This document shows, one piece after another, positions 24,990 through 34,031 of a stretch of DNA of 59,315 bases (within the stretch, counting starts at the first letter, position 1; each line of letters begins with the position of its first letter). The notes beneath the pieces are model-generated. The model was not told the origin of the DNA. It saw only the letters and a list, made by a program, of their open reading frames with translations, and made no database searches. This stretch comes from SLRI01 sp964576715. Its GTDB lineage: Bacteria > Pseudomonadota > Alphaproteobacteria > Geminicoccales > Geminicoccaceae. The stretch covers positions 1 to 59,315 of the forward strand of contig CAZNWE010000017.1 in the NCBI GenBank assembly GCA_964576715.1. The letters run 5' to 3'. The translations under genes and the position numbers were made by a program.

Positions 24990-26834
24990 TCAGTTGGCGT
25001 AGAAGAACGTATCGGGGCGGTAGATGCCGATCTGCGCGTGCGGCTCCCAGTTGTAGATCGCCTCCTCCGGCACGTTGCGCAGCGTCGTGCGCACGGCCAC
25101 CGGCTGCAGGACATTGGCGACCAGCCCGATGGTGAAGCATTGCGGCGCGTAGAGCTCCAGGATCTCGTGCCAGCTGGCTTCCCGGCCCGCCCGGTCGACT
25201 GCCCGGCGCCAGTCGTCGAAGAGCTCGAGCAGGCGTCGCGCCACCGGATCGGCCGGGGCTTCGCCCGCTTCGCCCTTGGTCTCGAAATACTGTCCCCACA
25301 TCGGCCATTGCGGTTGGTCGTACTGGCTGACCGGAACAAACTCCTTGGGGCTCATGTCGGCCGTCGGCACCCCGTTCTCTAGCCCGTACCAGATCGTCAT
25401 CAAGGCCTCGCCGGAGAAGATCCGGTTGCGCAACACCTCGCGCTCGGTCGGCCGCGTGTGGATGACAAAGCCGATGCTGGCGAAGTCGTCGCGGACCAGT
25501 TCGAGCACGTCGGCCTGCTCGCTGTCCTCACCGGCGGTCTCGACCACCAGCTCCAACGGCCGCCCGTCCGGCAGCAGGCGCGTGCCGCTGGCATTGCGCG
25601 CATCGAGCCCGAGCTCGTCGAGCAGGGCGTTCGCCCGGGCGACGTCGTGACCGAGACAAGCGTTCGCGACCTCCGGGGTATAGAGCGGGCTTTCCGGCAG
25701 GATGGTGTTGTTGGCCGGCGTGGCCAGGCCGAAATACAGGTACTGGGAGAGCCCTTCGCGGTCGATCGCGAGCGCGAGCGCCTCGCGAAAGCGCACGTCG
25801 CGGAACAGCGCGCGCCAGACCTCGTCGGCGGCGTTGAGGTTGGGATAGAGCGCCAGATGCGCGCCCCTGGCCTGGCGCCAGAGCCGCGGCTCCAGGCCGC
25901 TCCGCTCGGCGCTCTCCTGCAGGAACGTGTAGTCGCGAAAGGCGAGCCCGCGGCTTTGCAGATCGGTATCGCCGGCACCGGTCTTGATGGGAACCAGCCG
26001 GGCGTCGATGACATCGAGGACCACCCGGTCGAGATAGGGCAGCTGCACGCCGTTGGCGTCGGTACGATGGAAGTAGTCGTTACGCTCGGCGATGAAGCGC
26101 TCCGCCGGTGACGGGGTCACCAGCCGCCAGGGCTGCAGTGTCGGCAGGTCGACATTGTCGAAATTGTTCATCCGGTCGCGTCGATGATACAGCTGCGCCC
26201 AGTCGCGAGCGTTGTCTTCACGGACCAGCCGCTCGAGCTCGGCCGGCTCGACATAGTTCTCGTGAAACTGCTTGAGGTAGTGGGCCGGGCGATAAATGAA
26301 GGTCGGTGAGGCGGCGGCGAGCTCGCTCAGGAACATCGGGTTGGGCGACGGCCACGAGTAGCGAATGGTGAGTTCGTCGAGGACCTCGACCACCGGCGGC
26401 TCACCATCGACCAGGAGGTTGATCGGCGGCCCGACCGGTGACAGCGCCTCGTTGGTCGCGACGTCCTCCCAGTAGAACCGCAAGTCCTCGGTGGTGAACG
26501 GCTCGCCATCCGACCAGCGATGGCCCGGGCGCAGCCTGAACGTAAAGATGCGCCCCTCCTCGACGGTGAAGTCGGCCAGGATGTCGGGGACCAGTTCCAG
26601 ATCCAGGTCGTAACCGACGAGACGCGCATTGCCATAGACATAGAGCAGTCGCGTATCGCGGGTGCGGCTGACCAGCATCCGCAGGTCGCCGCCGCGCTTG
26701 CCGATCTCCGGCATGGCGTCGAGCACCCGAGGTTCGTCGGGCGGCCCGGCGAGGCTGCCCGACGGCATGGAGACCAAGCCAAGAGCGCCCAAGCCGAAGC
26801 CCAAGGCTGCAACCGCCGAGCCGATTTTTGTCAT
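24990..26834 (-). CDS. ABC transporter substrate-binding protein, family 5 (peptide/glycan type)
   Basis: A 614-residue periplasmic binding protein with signal sequence (about residues 1-29). The family 5 hallmarks are present: FRLRPGHRWSDGEPFTTEDLRFYWED, RDVRFREALALAIDREGLSQYLYFG and LPESPLYTPEVA. Family members bind oligopeptides, opines, nickel or oligosaccharides. It is the last gene of a seven-gene minus-strand operon and overlaps the ATPase gene by 4 bp. No DppB/DppC-type permease lies anywhere in this window, so its membrane partner must be encoded elsewhere. The glycosyltransferase context hints at a glycan ligand (inference). Confidence 0.88.
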   Translation of the reverse strand: MTKIGSAVAALGFGLGALGLVSMPSGSLAGPPDEPRVLDAMPEIGKRGGDLRMLVSRTRDTRLLYVYGNARLVGYDLDLELVPDILADFTVEEGRIFTFRLRPGHRWSDGEPFTTEDLRFYWEDVATNEALSPVGPPINLLVDGEPPVVEVLDELTIRYSWPSPNPMFLSELAAASPTFIYRPAHYLKQFHENYVEPAELERLVREDNARDWAQLYHRRDRMNNFDNVDLPTLQPWRLVTPSPAERFIAERNDYFHRTDANGVQLPYLDRVVLDVIDARLVPIKTGAGDTDLQSRGLAFRDYTFLQESAERSGLEPRLWRQARGAHLALYPNLNAADEVWRALFRDVRFREALALAIDREGLSQYLYFGLATPANNTILPESPLYTPEVANACLGHDVARANALLDELGLDARNASGTRLLPDGRPLELVVETAGEDSEQADVLELVRDDFASIGFVIHTRPTEREVLRNRIFSGEALMTIWYGLENGVPTADMSPKEFVPVSQYDQPQWPMWGQYFETKGEAGEAPADPVARRLLELFDDWRRAVDRAGREASWHEILELYAPQCFTIGLVANVLQPVAVRTTLRNVPEEAIYNWEPHAQIGIYRPDTFFYAN

Positions 26835-28687
26835 TGCCCCACCCGCACCAGATGATTTCCTCGGTAAGCTATCAGCCTTCCGGCATCACCGTCCAGGCGA
26901 TACGGAGACGGCCATGCGGCCGGCTCCGAGGCCCGTCCCGCGAGCAGGGCCGCAAAGTCGAGTGGTCGGTCGAGATCGGGTTCGGGCACCGCCGCCAGCA
27001 AGGCTCGGGTGTAGGGATGCTGCGGGTCGTCGAAGAGTTGCGCCACCGGTGCGAGCTCGACCAACTGTCCGGCACACATCACCGCGACCCGATGCGCCAG
27101 GTAACGCACCACCGCCAGGTTGTGCGAGATGAATAGGTAGGTGAGCCCGAGCTCGGCCTGCAAATCCTTCAACAGATTGAGGATCTGCGCCTGCACCGAG
27201 ACATCGAGCGCCGATACCGGCTCATCGCAGATCAGCAAGCTGGGCTCCAGTGCCAGGGAGCGGGCGATGCCGATGCGCTGCCGCTGGCCGCCGGAGAAAC
27301 TGTGCGGGTAGCGGCTGGCATGGCGGGCATCGAGGCCGACCTCCCGCAGCAGCCAGTTGACCCGCTCGGCACGGCTATCGGCGTTGCCGATGCCGTGGAT
27401 GACCAGGGGCTCGGCGACGATATCGCGGACCGTCATGCGCGGGTTCAACGACCCGAACGGATCCTGGAAGATGTACTGGATTTGCCGTCGAAACGCCAGG
27501 AGCGCCTGGTCGTCCAGGGCGAAGACGTCGATCTCGCGGCTGCCGTCGTGAAACACGACGCGACCGGCATCCGGGGTGAGGCCGCGCATGATCAGCTTGC
27601 TGACCGTGGTCTTGCCGCAGCCGCTCTCGCCGACGATGGCGAGACATTCCCGCCGGTGCACCTCGAACGAGACGTCGACGACGGCGGGAATTGTCCGCTG
27701 CTCGCCACCGAGCCAGCCGGCCCGTCTGAGATAGAACACTTTGTGCAAGCCCTCGACCCGGAGCAGCCAGTCACCGGACGACGGTGGGCCCGCATTCGAG
27801 GTCTTGTGCTCGAGACGGCCGGACACGCCATTGTTGGCATCGGCGATCGATTGCAGGCGTTGGTTGGGATCCATGCCGACGGTGGGCACCGCGTGCAGCA
27901 ACGCCTTGAGGTAGGCGTGGCGCGGCCGGCGGATCAGGTCGTCGCGACCGCCGCTTTCCATCACCCGCCCCTGATACATGACCACGACATCGTCGGCGAC
28001 GTTGGCCACCACGCCGAGATCGTGGGTGATGAACAAGACCGCCATGCCGAACTCGACCTGCAGGTCCTCGATCAGCTTGAGGATCTGCGCCTGGATGGTG
28101 ACGTCGAGAGCGGTCGTCGGCTCATCGGCGATCAGCAGTGCCGGTCGGCAGATCAGCGCCATGGCGATCATCGCCCGCTGCCGCAAGCCGCCCGACAGCT
28201 CGAAGGTGAAGATTTGAAAAGCCCGATCCGCCTTGGGAAAGCCCACTCTCTCCAGCACCTCGATCGTCGCCGCGCGGGCCGCCTCGACGTTGTTCTCCAC
28301 ATGCAGCCGGTAGGCTTCGGCGATCTGGTCGCCGATCGTGTGCAGGGGCGAAAGCGAGCTCATCGGCTCCTGGAAGATGATCGAGATGCGGCCACCACGG
28401 ATGGCCCGCCGGGCAGCACTTTCCTGGGGCATGACAGCAAGGTCGAGGGGCGGCCCCGGTCGGTCGGGATCGGCAAACAGGATCGAGCCCTCGGTGACCC
28501 GTGCCGCCTTGGGCAGAATGCCGAGGATGGCGTGGGACAGGACGGTCTTGCCGGAGCCGCTCTCGCCGACCACGGCAGTGGTGCGGTTGGCCCGAATATC
28601 GAGCGAGACGCCGCGCACCGCTGCGACCGTGCCCTCGTCGCTGGCGAAGGAGACGTGCAGGTCGCGAACGGCAACGAGAGGTGGCAT
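26831..28687 (-). CDS. double ABC ATPase (DppDF/YejF-like fusion)
   Basis: A 618-residue protein with two nucleotide-binding domains in one chain. NBD1 has Walker A GESGSGKTVLS, signature LSGGLRQRAM and Walker B LLIADEPTTALD; NBD2 has Walker A GESGCGKTTVS, signature FSGGQRQRIGIARSL and Walker B LLICDEPVSALD. Both carry the C-terminal oligopeptide-transporter extension (HAYLKALLHAVP and HPYTRALLAAVPEPD). It powers import by a family 5 binding protein, here the next gene. It starts 10 bp after the polysaccharide deacetylase gene, so it belongs to the glycosyltransferase operon. No permease genes are adjacent. Confidence 0.92.
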   Translation of the reverse strand: MPPLVAVRDLHVSFASDEGTVAAVRGVSLDIRANRTTAVVGESGSGKTVLSHAILGILPKAARVTEGSILFADPDRPGPPLDLAVMPQESAARRAIRGGRISIIFQEPMSSLSPLHTIGDQIAEAYRLHVENNVEAARAATIEVLERVGFPKADRAFQIFTFELSGGLRQRAMIAMALICRPALLIADEPTTALDVTIQAQILKLIEDLQVEFGMAVLFITHDLGVVANVADDVVVMYQGRVMESGGRDDLIRRPRHAYLKALLHAVPTVGMDPNQRLQSIADANNGVSGRLEHKTSNAGPPSSGDWLLRVEGLHKVFYLRRAGWLGGEQRTIPAVVDVSFEVHRRECLAIVGESGCGKTTVSKLIMRGLTPDAGRVVFHDGSREIDVFALDDQALLAFRRQIQYIFQDPFGSLNPRMTVRDIVAEPLVIHGIGNADSRAERVNWLLREVGLDARHASRYPHSFSGGQRQRIGIARSLALEPSLLICDEPVSALDVSVQAQILNLLKDLQAELGLTYLFISHNLAVVRYLAHRVAVMCAGQLVELAPVAQLFDDPQHPYTRALLAAVPEPDLDRPLDFAALLAGRASEPAAWPSPYRLDGDAGRLIAYRGNHLVRVGQ

Positions 28688-28697
28688 CGACAGCCCT

Positions 28698-29390
28698 TCA
28701 GTGCGACGAGAACAGCGTCGGCAGGTCGGCCCAGCGACAGCGCCGGTGCGCGTCGAGATGTGTCAAGAGTTGCCGCAAACGGGCCATGTCGTCGAGGCTC
28801 ATTTCCAGGTGATGCGACAACAGACCGAGCACGCGCCGGTCCGGTTGCGCCATCAGCCGGTCGATCTCGCCGAGCAGCGCCGCCTCGGGCTTCATCCGCC
28901 GGGTGCCTTGCCAGTCGATCAGATCGACGTGCGTGTTGGCTTGCACGAGGTCATGCGCGCGGCCGCGGCGGTCCTCGGCAAAGGTGGAGAGCGCGCGAAA
29001 GCCGAGCCCGGCGAGCGCCGCGAGGCCGGGCGTGTCGATCCGATTCCAGGGCGGCACCATGACCGGCAGGAAACGCTCGCCGAAGGCCGCAAGCAATCGC
29101 GACGCCCCTGCCTTGAGCCGATCCCGCAGGACGTCCAGGGCCAACGTGCCACCGAGCTCGATCGACTTCGCCCCGGCCGCGGCGTGGTCGGCATGGGCCC
29201 AGCCGTGCTGAAGGACGTGGACGGACGGTACCGCCAGGGCACGTGCCGTGGTCGCCGCGTCGAGCCAGGCCGGAACCACCGCGAGGCCGAGCGGCCGGTC
29301 GTCGGTCGCGGCGAGCTCGAGCAGTCGGTCGAGCCGCGCATCGTGGCGCCCGGCATCGTCGTCGCGCCACCAGACGAGCACGTCGCTCAT
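28698..29390 (-). CDS. polysaccharide deacetylase-like protein
   Basis: A 230-residue protein starting MSDVLVWWRDDDAG at 29390 with a 4-bp overlap to the histidine phosphatase. The frame runs further upstream but that part is antisense-like. The N-terminal RDDD and SVHVLQHGWAHADH match the metal-binding Asp and His motifs of carbohydrate esterase family 4-like barrels, and VMVPPWNRID is the conserved substrate-side loop. GLLSHHLEM holds a candidate C-terminal catalytic His. There is no signal peptide, so it is probably cytoplasmic. It likely removes acetyl groups from a sugar precursor made by the operon's glycosyltransferases. Confidence 0.8.
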   Translation of the reverse strand: MSDVLVWWRDDDAGRHDARLDRLLELAATDDRPLGLAVVPAWLDAATTARALAVPSVHVLQHGWAHADHAAAGAKSIELGGTLALDVLRDRLKAGASRLLAAFGERFLPVMVPPWNRIDTPGLAALAGLGFRALSTFAEDRRGRAHDLVQANTHVDLIDWQGTRRMKPEAALLGEIDRLMAQPDRRVLGLLSHHLEMSLDDMARLRQLLTHLDAHRRCRWADLPTLFSSH

Positions 29391-29974
29391 CGCGGCGGCT
29401 CCAGCGACGGCGTGTCGACCACCGTGAGGCGGCCGGCCGCGTCGCGGTGCAGGACCAGGGCCTGGTGGTCGCGCAGCCTGATCGGCGATTTGCCGCGCAT
29501 GTCCCAGCCGGTGGCAAGCACCAGAAAGGCTCGCCGCACACCTTTGTGGGTGATCAGCACGGCATCGCCGGCATGCTCGTGCCGCCCAGCGAGCCAGCGC
29601 TGCAGGCGCCGGGCCACCTCGCGCGGGCTCTCGCCGCCCGGCGGGCGGAAGTCGAGCCCGCGTGCCTCGTTCTCGGCCAAGATCGCGCCGAACTCGGCCC
29701 TTAGATCCGCGAGCCTGCGGCCTTCGAAGCAGCCCCAGTCCATCTCGATCAGCGCCGGCTCGGGCTCGGGCTCTGGCCAGCCGAGGAGGGCCGCCGTCTC
29801 TCGGGCCCGGGCGAGCGGGCTGACCAGGCAGGGCAGCGCCCGCCAAGCCGGCGGCACCACCCAACCACGCAGCAGGCAGCGGCCCTGCTCGCTCAGCGGC
29901 GGATCGGCCCGCCCCTGCAGATGGCCCTGCGCATTCCATTCGGTGGCACCATGGCGAAGCACGATCAGCCGCAT
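29387..29974 (-). CDS. histidine phosphatase family protein
   Basis: A 195-residue protein of the phosphoglycerate mutase-like branch. The catalytic loop is VLRHGATEWN with the phosphorylated His at residue 8; LVSPLARARETAALLG and the acid/base EMDWGCFEG follow; the second His lies in AVLITHKGVRRAF. It overlaps both neighbours (10 bp with the upstream glycosyltransferase, 4 bp with the deacetylase), so it is an integral operon member. Such phosphatases can dephosphorylate sugar phosphates or lipid-linked intermediates; the substrate here is unknown. Confidence 0.88.
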   Translation of the reverse strand: MRLIVLRHGATEWNAQGHLQGRADPPLSEQGRCLLRGWVVPPAWRALPCLVSPLARARETAALLGWPEPEPEPALIEMDWGCFEGRRLADLRAEFGAILAENEARGLDFRPPGGESPREVARRLQRWLAGRHEHAGDAVLITHKGVRRAFLVLATGWDMRGKSPIRLRDHQALVLHRDAAGRLTVVDTPSLEPPR

Positions 29975-31107
29975 GACGCCGGGCCTCCGAGCTCGGCCAG
30001 CACGGCGCCAAGACGCGCCAGGGCGGCCGCGCGACTGTGCCGCTCGGCGACCCGCGCCGCGGCGGCGGCCCCCATCCGCTCACGCCGTCGCGGCTCGCCG
30101 ATCAACCGGTCGAGATGGGCGGCCAGCGCGTCGGCCGAGCGCTCGCCCGCCAACAGTCCATTCAGCTCGTGCTCGACGAGGTCCGCTACACCGCCTTCGT
30201 CGCAGGCGACGACCGGCAGCCCTGCGGCCAGCGCCTCCAGGATCGCCATGCCATAAGCCTCCGCCAGGGCGGGCCAGACGAAGATGTCGCTCGCCCGGCA
30301 GGCGCGAGCGACGGCGGCAGGCGGCTGTTCGCCGAGAAAGCGCACCTTGTCACCCGCGATCGAGCGCAGCAGCGCGCGCACCTCGCCTCCGGCCTCGCCG
30401 TCGCCGACGACCAAGAGGCGCCAATCGGCGCCGACCACCCGCGCCAGGGATCGGGCGAGCAGCCGGTAGGAGTCCAGCTTGACGTCCCGGCGCATCATCG
30501 CGACCGTGATCAGCCACACCGGCTCGAGCGGCAGGTTCAGCTCGGCGGCCAAAGCTCTCCGCGTCGGGCCGGGCGCGCCCGACGCAACGGGTGATGCGGG
30601 CAGGAACGGCGGGAACAGGACAAGCCTTTGCGGATCACGCATGTAACGGACAAGATTGCGCGCATCTACTCGGGTGAGCGCCAGGACCGCGTCCGCCGTG
30701 TTGACGGCCGCGATGGTCGCCCGATGGCCACTAGCCCAAGGTCCGTCCGCTTGCTTGCCGGCGATCGACGCCTCGGCGATCACGTAGGGGATCGCCAGGG
30801 CCCGGCTCAGCTCGGGCCCCAGCCAGTCCGGTGCCTTGTGGTAGGCGTGGTAGGTGAACCAGAGATCCGGGGTCGGCTGGCGCGCAAAGGCGCGGCGAAG
30901 CCGCCGGCATTCGTCCTGGGCGCGCGTCTCGAGGGCCAGCTGACACGCGCGATCACCGCCACGCTCGAAGCTGCGCAAGGTCGAGGCGATCATGACCTCG
31001 TGGCCGAGGTCCTGGAGCAGCGCCAGGAAAGCGCGGGCCATCAGCCGGTCACCGGAAGGCACCGGATGGTCGACCGGCTTCAACGGCGCATAATAGGCGA
31101 CCCGCAT
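29965..31107 (-). CDS. glycosyltransferase, GT4-like (GT-B fold)
   Basis: A 380-residue glycosyltransferase. The N-terminal half starts MRVAYYAPLKPVDHPVPSGDR, typical of an acceptor-binding Rossmann domain. The C-terminal domain has WRLLVVGDGEAGGEVRAL, VRFLGEQPP and the nucleotide-sugar-binding E-x7-E region WPALAEAYGMAILEALAAGLPVV. It acts in the cytoplasm or on the inner face of the membrane. It shares a 1-bp overlap with the preceding GT4 gene at 31107. The sugar and acceptor are not predictable. It is third of seven genes in the operon. Confidence 0.9.
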   Translation of the reverse strand: MRVAYYAPLKPVDHPVPSGDRLMARAFLALLQDLGHEVMIASTLRSFERGGDRACQLALETRAQDECRRLRRAFARQPTPDLWFTYHAYHKAPDWLGPELSRALAIPYVIAEASIAGKQADGPWASGHRATIAAVNTADAVLALTRVDARNLVRYMRDPQRLVLFPPFLPASPVASGAPGPTRRALAAELNLPLEPVWLITVAMMRRDVKLDSYRLLARSLARVVGADWRLLVVGDGEAGGEVRALLRSIAGDKVRFLGEQPPAAVARACRASDIFVWPALAEAYGMAILEALAAGLPVVACDEGGVADLVEHELNGLLAGERSADALAAHLDRLIGEPRRRERMGAAAAARVAERHSRAAALARLGAVLAELGGPASCG

Positions 31108-32339
31108 CAGCGCGGCTCACCGGGCCGGGCCAACTGAGCGAGGTCGCGCGCGATCTCGGCGATGCCTGGGCCGGCGGCGAAACGGGTCTCGATCACCGAG
31201 CGGCCGGCTAGCCCCATCGCCCGGCGCCGCTCAGGGTCGCGCAGCAGTTCGGCCACAGCGGCGGCGAGCGCTCGAGGATCATCCGGCGGCACCAGGAGAC
31301 CGGTGCGCCCGTCCTCGACCAGCTCGTCGATCGCCCCGGCCCGGGAGGCCACCACCGGCAGGCCTTGCGACATCGCCTCGGCCACGACGTTGGGAATGCC
31401 GTCGCGATCGCCGTCGGCGGCGACGCGCGGTGCCAGACAGAAGAGATCGGCCCGGCGCAACGCCGCGAGCACGCCGTCGAACGCGGTGGGCCCGAGCCAG
31501 TGCACAAGCGGCGCGACGCCGAGCCGCGCGGCCAGAGCTTTCAACTCGGGCAACAGCGGCCCGCCACCGATGTGCCGCCAGCGCCAGTCGAGTTCGGGGG
31601 GCAGCAGGGCCAGGGCCTCGAGCAGCACATCGAGCCCCTTCTTCTCGACCGCGCGGGCCACTGTGACGAGCTCGTGCGGCGCGCCGGCACGGTCAGGTGC
31701 ATCACCGTTCAGTGCCGCCAGGCGGGTGAGATCGATGCCGTGCGGCCGACAGCGCAGCCGGGCTGTCGGGGCCAGGCCCTGCAGATGGCGAAAGCCGAGG
31801 CGGGTGCAGGTGGTGAGCCACGCGGCATCGGCCAGCTTCTCGCGGATTTCCCAGTCCGGGATGGTCCAGATGTCCTTGGCATGCGCCGAGATGGCGAACG
31901 GCAGGTCGCGCATGCGGGCGGTGTAGCGCGCGACCGACGCCGGCGTATGCAGGTAGTGGACGTAGAGGCGGTCGATGTCGGGCGGCAACTCACGCGCCAG
32001 GACACAAGCCTGGCCCAGTCGGCGCCAGCGATTGCGCGTCAGATCACGGCGCAGATCGTGGCCGAACGGCCGCCAGACGCGCTCCAGCCAGCCGTGCCGG
32101 AGCGCTGTCCAGAAGCCGCGCCAAACCCGGATCGGCTCGTCGTGAAGATACTCGGGAAGATAGAGGACCGGCGCTTCTATCTCGGCGTGGATCGGGTGGC
32201 GGGCGGGGTCGGTGGGGTGGCGGAGCGAGACGATGAGGAGGTTGAGGCCGGCCTGCTCCAGGCCGCGGATCTCCTGGGCGATGAAGGTCTCGGACAGGCG
32301 CGGGTAACCCTTGAGGATGAACGCGATCCGGCCCGGCAT
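31107..32339 (-). CDS. glycosyltransferase, GT4-like (GT-B fold)
   Basis: A 410-residue GT4-type enzyme beginning MPGRIAFILKGYPRLSETFI; the KGYPRLSETF stretch is typical of colanic-acid WcaL/EpsD-type transferases. The start at 32339 is chosen because the frame upstream overlaps the previous gene without homology. The donor-binding domain has LVTVARAVEKKGLDVLLEAL, WRHIGGGPLLPEL and the E-x7-E segment GIPNVVAEAMSQGLPVVAS. It lies 7 bp after the first glycosyltransferase gene. It probably adds a hexose or related sugar to an exported polysaccharide. Confidence 0.9.
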   Translation of the reverse strand: MPGRIAFILKGYPRLSETFIAQEIRGLEQAGLNLLIVSLRHPTDPARHPIHAEIEAPVLYLPEYLHDEPIRVWRGFWTALRHGWLERVWRPFGHDLRRDLTRNRWRRLGQACVLARELPPDIDRLYVHYLHTPASVARYTARMRDLPFAISAHAKDIWTIPDWEIREKLADAAWLTTCTRLGFRHLQGLAPTARLRCRPHGIDLTRLAALNGDAPDRAGAPHELVTVARAVEKKGLDVLLEALALLPPELDWRWRHIGGGPLLPELKALAARLGVAPLVHWLGPTAFDGVLAALRRADLFCLAPRVAADGDRDGIPNVVAEAMSQGLPVVASRAGAIDELVEDGRTGLLVPPDDPRALAAAVAELLRDPERRRAMGLAGRSVIETRFAAGPGIAEIARDLAQLARPGEPR

Positions 32340-32346
32340 GCGGTTC

Positions 32347-33546
32347 TCAGGCGATATGCCTGGCCGGCGTCGGGTGTTCGAAGGCCGGCGCGCAGAGTTC
32401 GGCGATGCGGTCGAGCCCACCGAGCAGGCGGCGTCGGCTGGCATCGCTCGGCCGCGGCCAACCGGCGATCTCATGCAGGCAGCGCGCCATTTCCAGCGGA
32501 TCGTTGGCCTGGTGGTCATGGAGCACCCGCAGCAGGCCCAGCCGGGCGGCGCGATCGGCACGGATCAGCTGTTCCAGGCGGGGCTCGCTGCGCGGCACGA
32601 TCAGCGCCGGCTTGCCGAAGGAGAGGATCTCGCAGAACGTGTTGTAGCCGCCCATCGCCACCACACCGATCGCCCGCTGATAGAGCGCTTCGAGGTTGGC
32701 CTCGAAGGTCGTGGCGAAGATCTGCGGCAGGCGATCGGCACGATCCTGGAACAGCCGGCGCTGGTCGAGGTGCATGAACGGGCCAAAAATAACGAGGGCC
32801 GGGTGTGGGATCGTCGGATCGCGCTCGTAGGCGTTCAACACCCAGTCGATCAAACCGGCACCGTCGCCACCGCCGCCGGCCGTCACCAGGACATAGGGCT
32901 GTTCAGGGAGGAGCAGGCCGGGCGGGATGCGGTCGGTCTCGGTCGCCGTGCGCTCGATATAGCCGGTGAAGCTGATGCGCTCGGCCAGCCGGTGCATCCC
33001 ATGGATCTCGCTGACCGGGTCGAAGATTTCGGGCAGACCGTAGACCCAGATGTCCCGGTAATAGCGCTCGAGCGCCGGAAACACGCCCTTGCGTTGCCAC
33101 TCCAGGTAGAGCGCCTTCGGCTCGTCCATCACGTCCCGCAGACCCAGGACGCATTGCCGGCCGCGCCGGGTCAACAGTTCCAGCGTCTCCTCGACCTCAC
33201 CGCGCAGCCCCAGTGGCTCCTTGTCGACCAGGAACATGTCAGGGTCGAAGGTGGCGGCCGTGTGGGTGATGATCGACTGCCGGATCTCCAGCGTCTTGCT
33301 CAGGTTCAGATTGAGCTTGAGCGACGTGTAGTCGCCATTCTTCAGCTTGATGACCCCGGGCACCCTGACGAAGTCCACCCGCGACTTGAAGTCGAAGCTG
33401 CCGATGATCGGTGAGCCGGACAGGATGAGGACGGAGAGCTTGGGGAAGCGGTCGACGAGATCGTGCGCGATGGCGCGGCAGCGGCGCAGGTGGCCGAGGC
33501 CGAAGCTGTCGTGACTGTAGATCAGGAGGCGACGACTGCTCTGCAT
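32347..33546 (-). CDS. GT-B-fold glycosyltransferase family protein (MurG-like)
   Basis: A 399-residue protein starting MQSSRRLLIYSHDSFGLGHLRRC, a GLGH motif common to MurG/GT28-like N-terminal domains. The C-terminal donor domain shows PYVLVTAGGGGDGAGL and VVAMGGYNTFCEILSFGKPALIVPR, the typical MurG-type UDP-sugar site. It is the first gene of the seven-gene minus-strand operon, and its 5' end is 157 bp from the divergent tailspike-like cassette. With two GT4 enzymes downstream, it likely starts or extends a surface glycan. Confidence 0.85.
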   Translation of the reverse strand: MQSSRRLLIYSHDSFGLGHLRRCRAIAHDLVDRFPKLSVLILSGSPIIGSFDFKSRVDFVRVPGVIKLKNGDYTSLKLNLNLSKTLEIRQSIITHTAATFDPDMFLVDKEPLGLRGEVEETLELLTRRGRQCVLGLRDVMDEPKALYLEWQRKGVFPALERYYRDIWVYGLPEIFDPVSEIHGMHRLAERISFTGYIERTATETDRIPPGLLLPEQPYVLVTAGGGGDGAGLIDWVLNAYERDPTIPHPALVIFGPFMHLDQRRLFQDRADRLPQIFATTFEANLEALYQRAIGVVAMGGYNTFCEILSFGKPALIVPRSEPRLEQLIRADRAARLGLLRVLHDHQANDPLEMARCLHEIAGWPRPSDASRRRLLGGLDRIAELCAPAFEHPTPARHIA

Positions 33547-33620
33547 GGTTCCGAGGCGCGCTGCTTGATCGGGACTATGTCAGACGCGGCGGCCGCTGAG
33601 GAAGCGCTTTGTTTGCGAGG

Positions 33621-33632
33621 GGCAGCTCTGCC
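33621..33632. promoter_or_regulatory. short palindrome upstream of the -35 box
   Basis: The sequence GGCAGCTCTGCC forms two 5-nt arms with a 2-nt centre, ending 4 bp before the TTGACA at 33637. Its position in the divergent control region suggests a regulator site acting on the tailspike-like cassette, the glycan operon or both. The regulator is unknown. Confidence 0.3.
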
Positions 33633-33636
33633 GATC

Positions 33637-33664
33637 TTGACATAAGATCATATTCCTATATTAT
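33637..33664 (+). promoter_or_regulatory. sigma-70-type promoter of the tailspike-like cassette
   Basis: A perfect -35 TTGACA (33637-33642) and -10 TATTAT (33659-33664) are separated by 16 bp, in an AT-rich patch unusual for this genome. The start codon of the first cassette gene is 40 bp further on. It is among the strongest promoter matches I noticed in the window. Confidence 0.7.
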
Positions 33665-33703
33665 CGCGTCCATCAACTGCCGCTCGAACCGTCGGAGACC
33701 GCT

Positions 33704-34030
33704 ATGAGCCTGCTATTGCCCGTGGACGACAACGGCAACCCGATGCAAGTCCTGGGCTTCGATCGCCAAGGCACGACGAAGCTCGCGGTCGCCGATGCGT
33801 CGGTCCGCACCACCCAGCCACTGCCCGCGAGCACCCAACTGATCACCCTCATCGCCACCGGCCCCTGCCGCTTCGAGGTGGGCGACGCCAGCGTGACCGC
33901 CGATGCCGACGCCAGCCCCTTCCTCTATCCCGGCATCTATGTCGACGTGCCGCTGCGCCGTGACGAACGGCACGTCGCCTTTGTCGCCGAGAGCGAGGCC
34001 TGCGTCGCCTATGTGATCGGCCGCACCTGA
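33704..34030 (+). CDS. small phage-like protein, first gene of tailspike cassette
   Basis: A 108-residue, mostly beta-strand protein (MSLLLPVDDNGNPMQVLGFD, then GPCRFEVGDASVTADADASPFLYPGIYVDVPL). It has no signal peptide or membrane helix. The composition and the DNGNPMQ start recall small structural proteins found near phage tail-fibre genes, but I cannot name a family. A strong promoter lies 40 bp upstream, and the next small gene begins 1 bp after its stop. It may be a subunit or chaperone of the large beta-helix protein. Confidence 0.6.
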   Translation: MSLLLPVDDNGNPMQVLGFDRQGTTKLAVADASVRTTQPLPASTQLITLIATGPCRFEVGDASVTADADASPFLYPGIYVDVPLRRDERHVAFVAESEACVAYVIGRT

Positions 34031-34031
34031 G

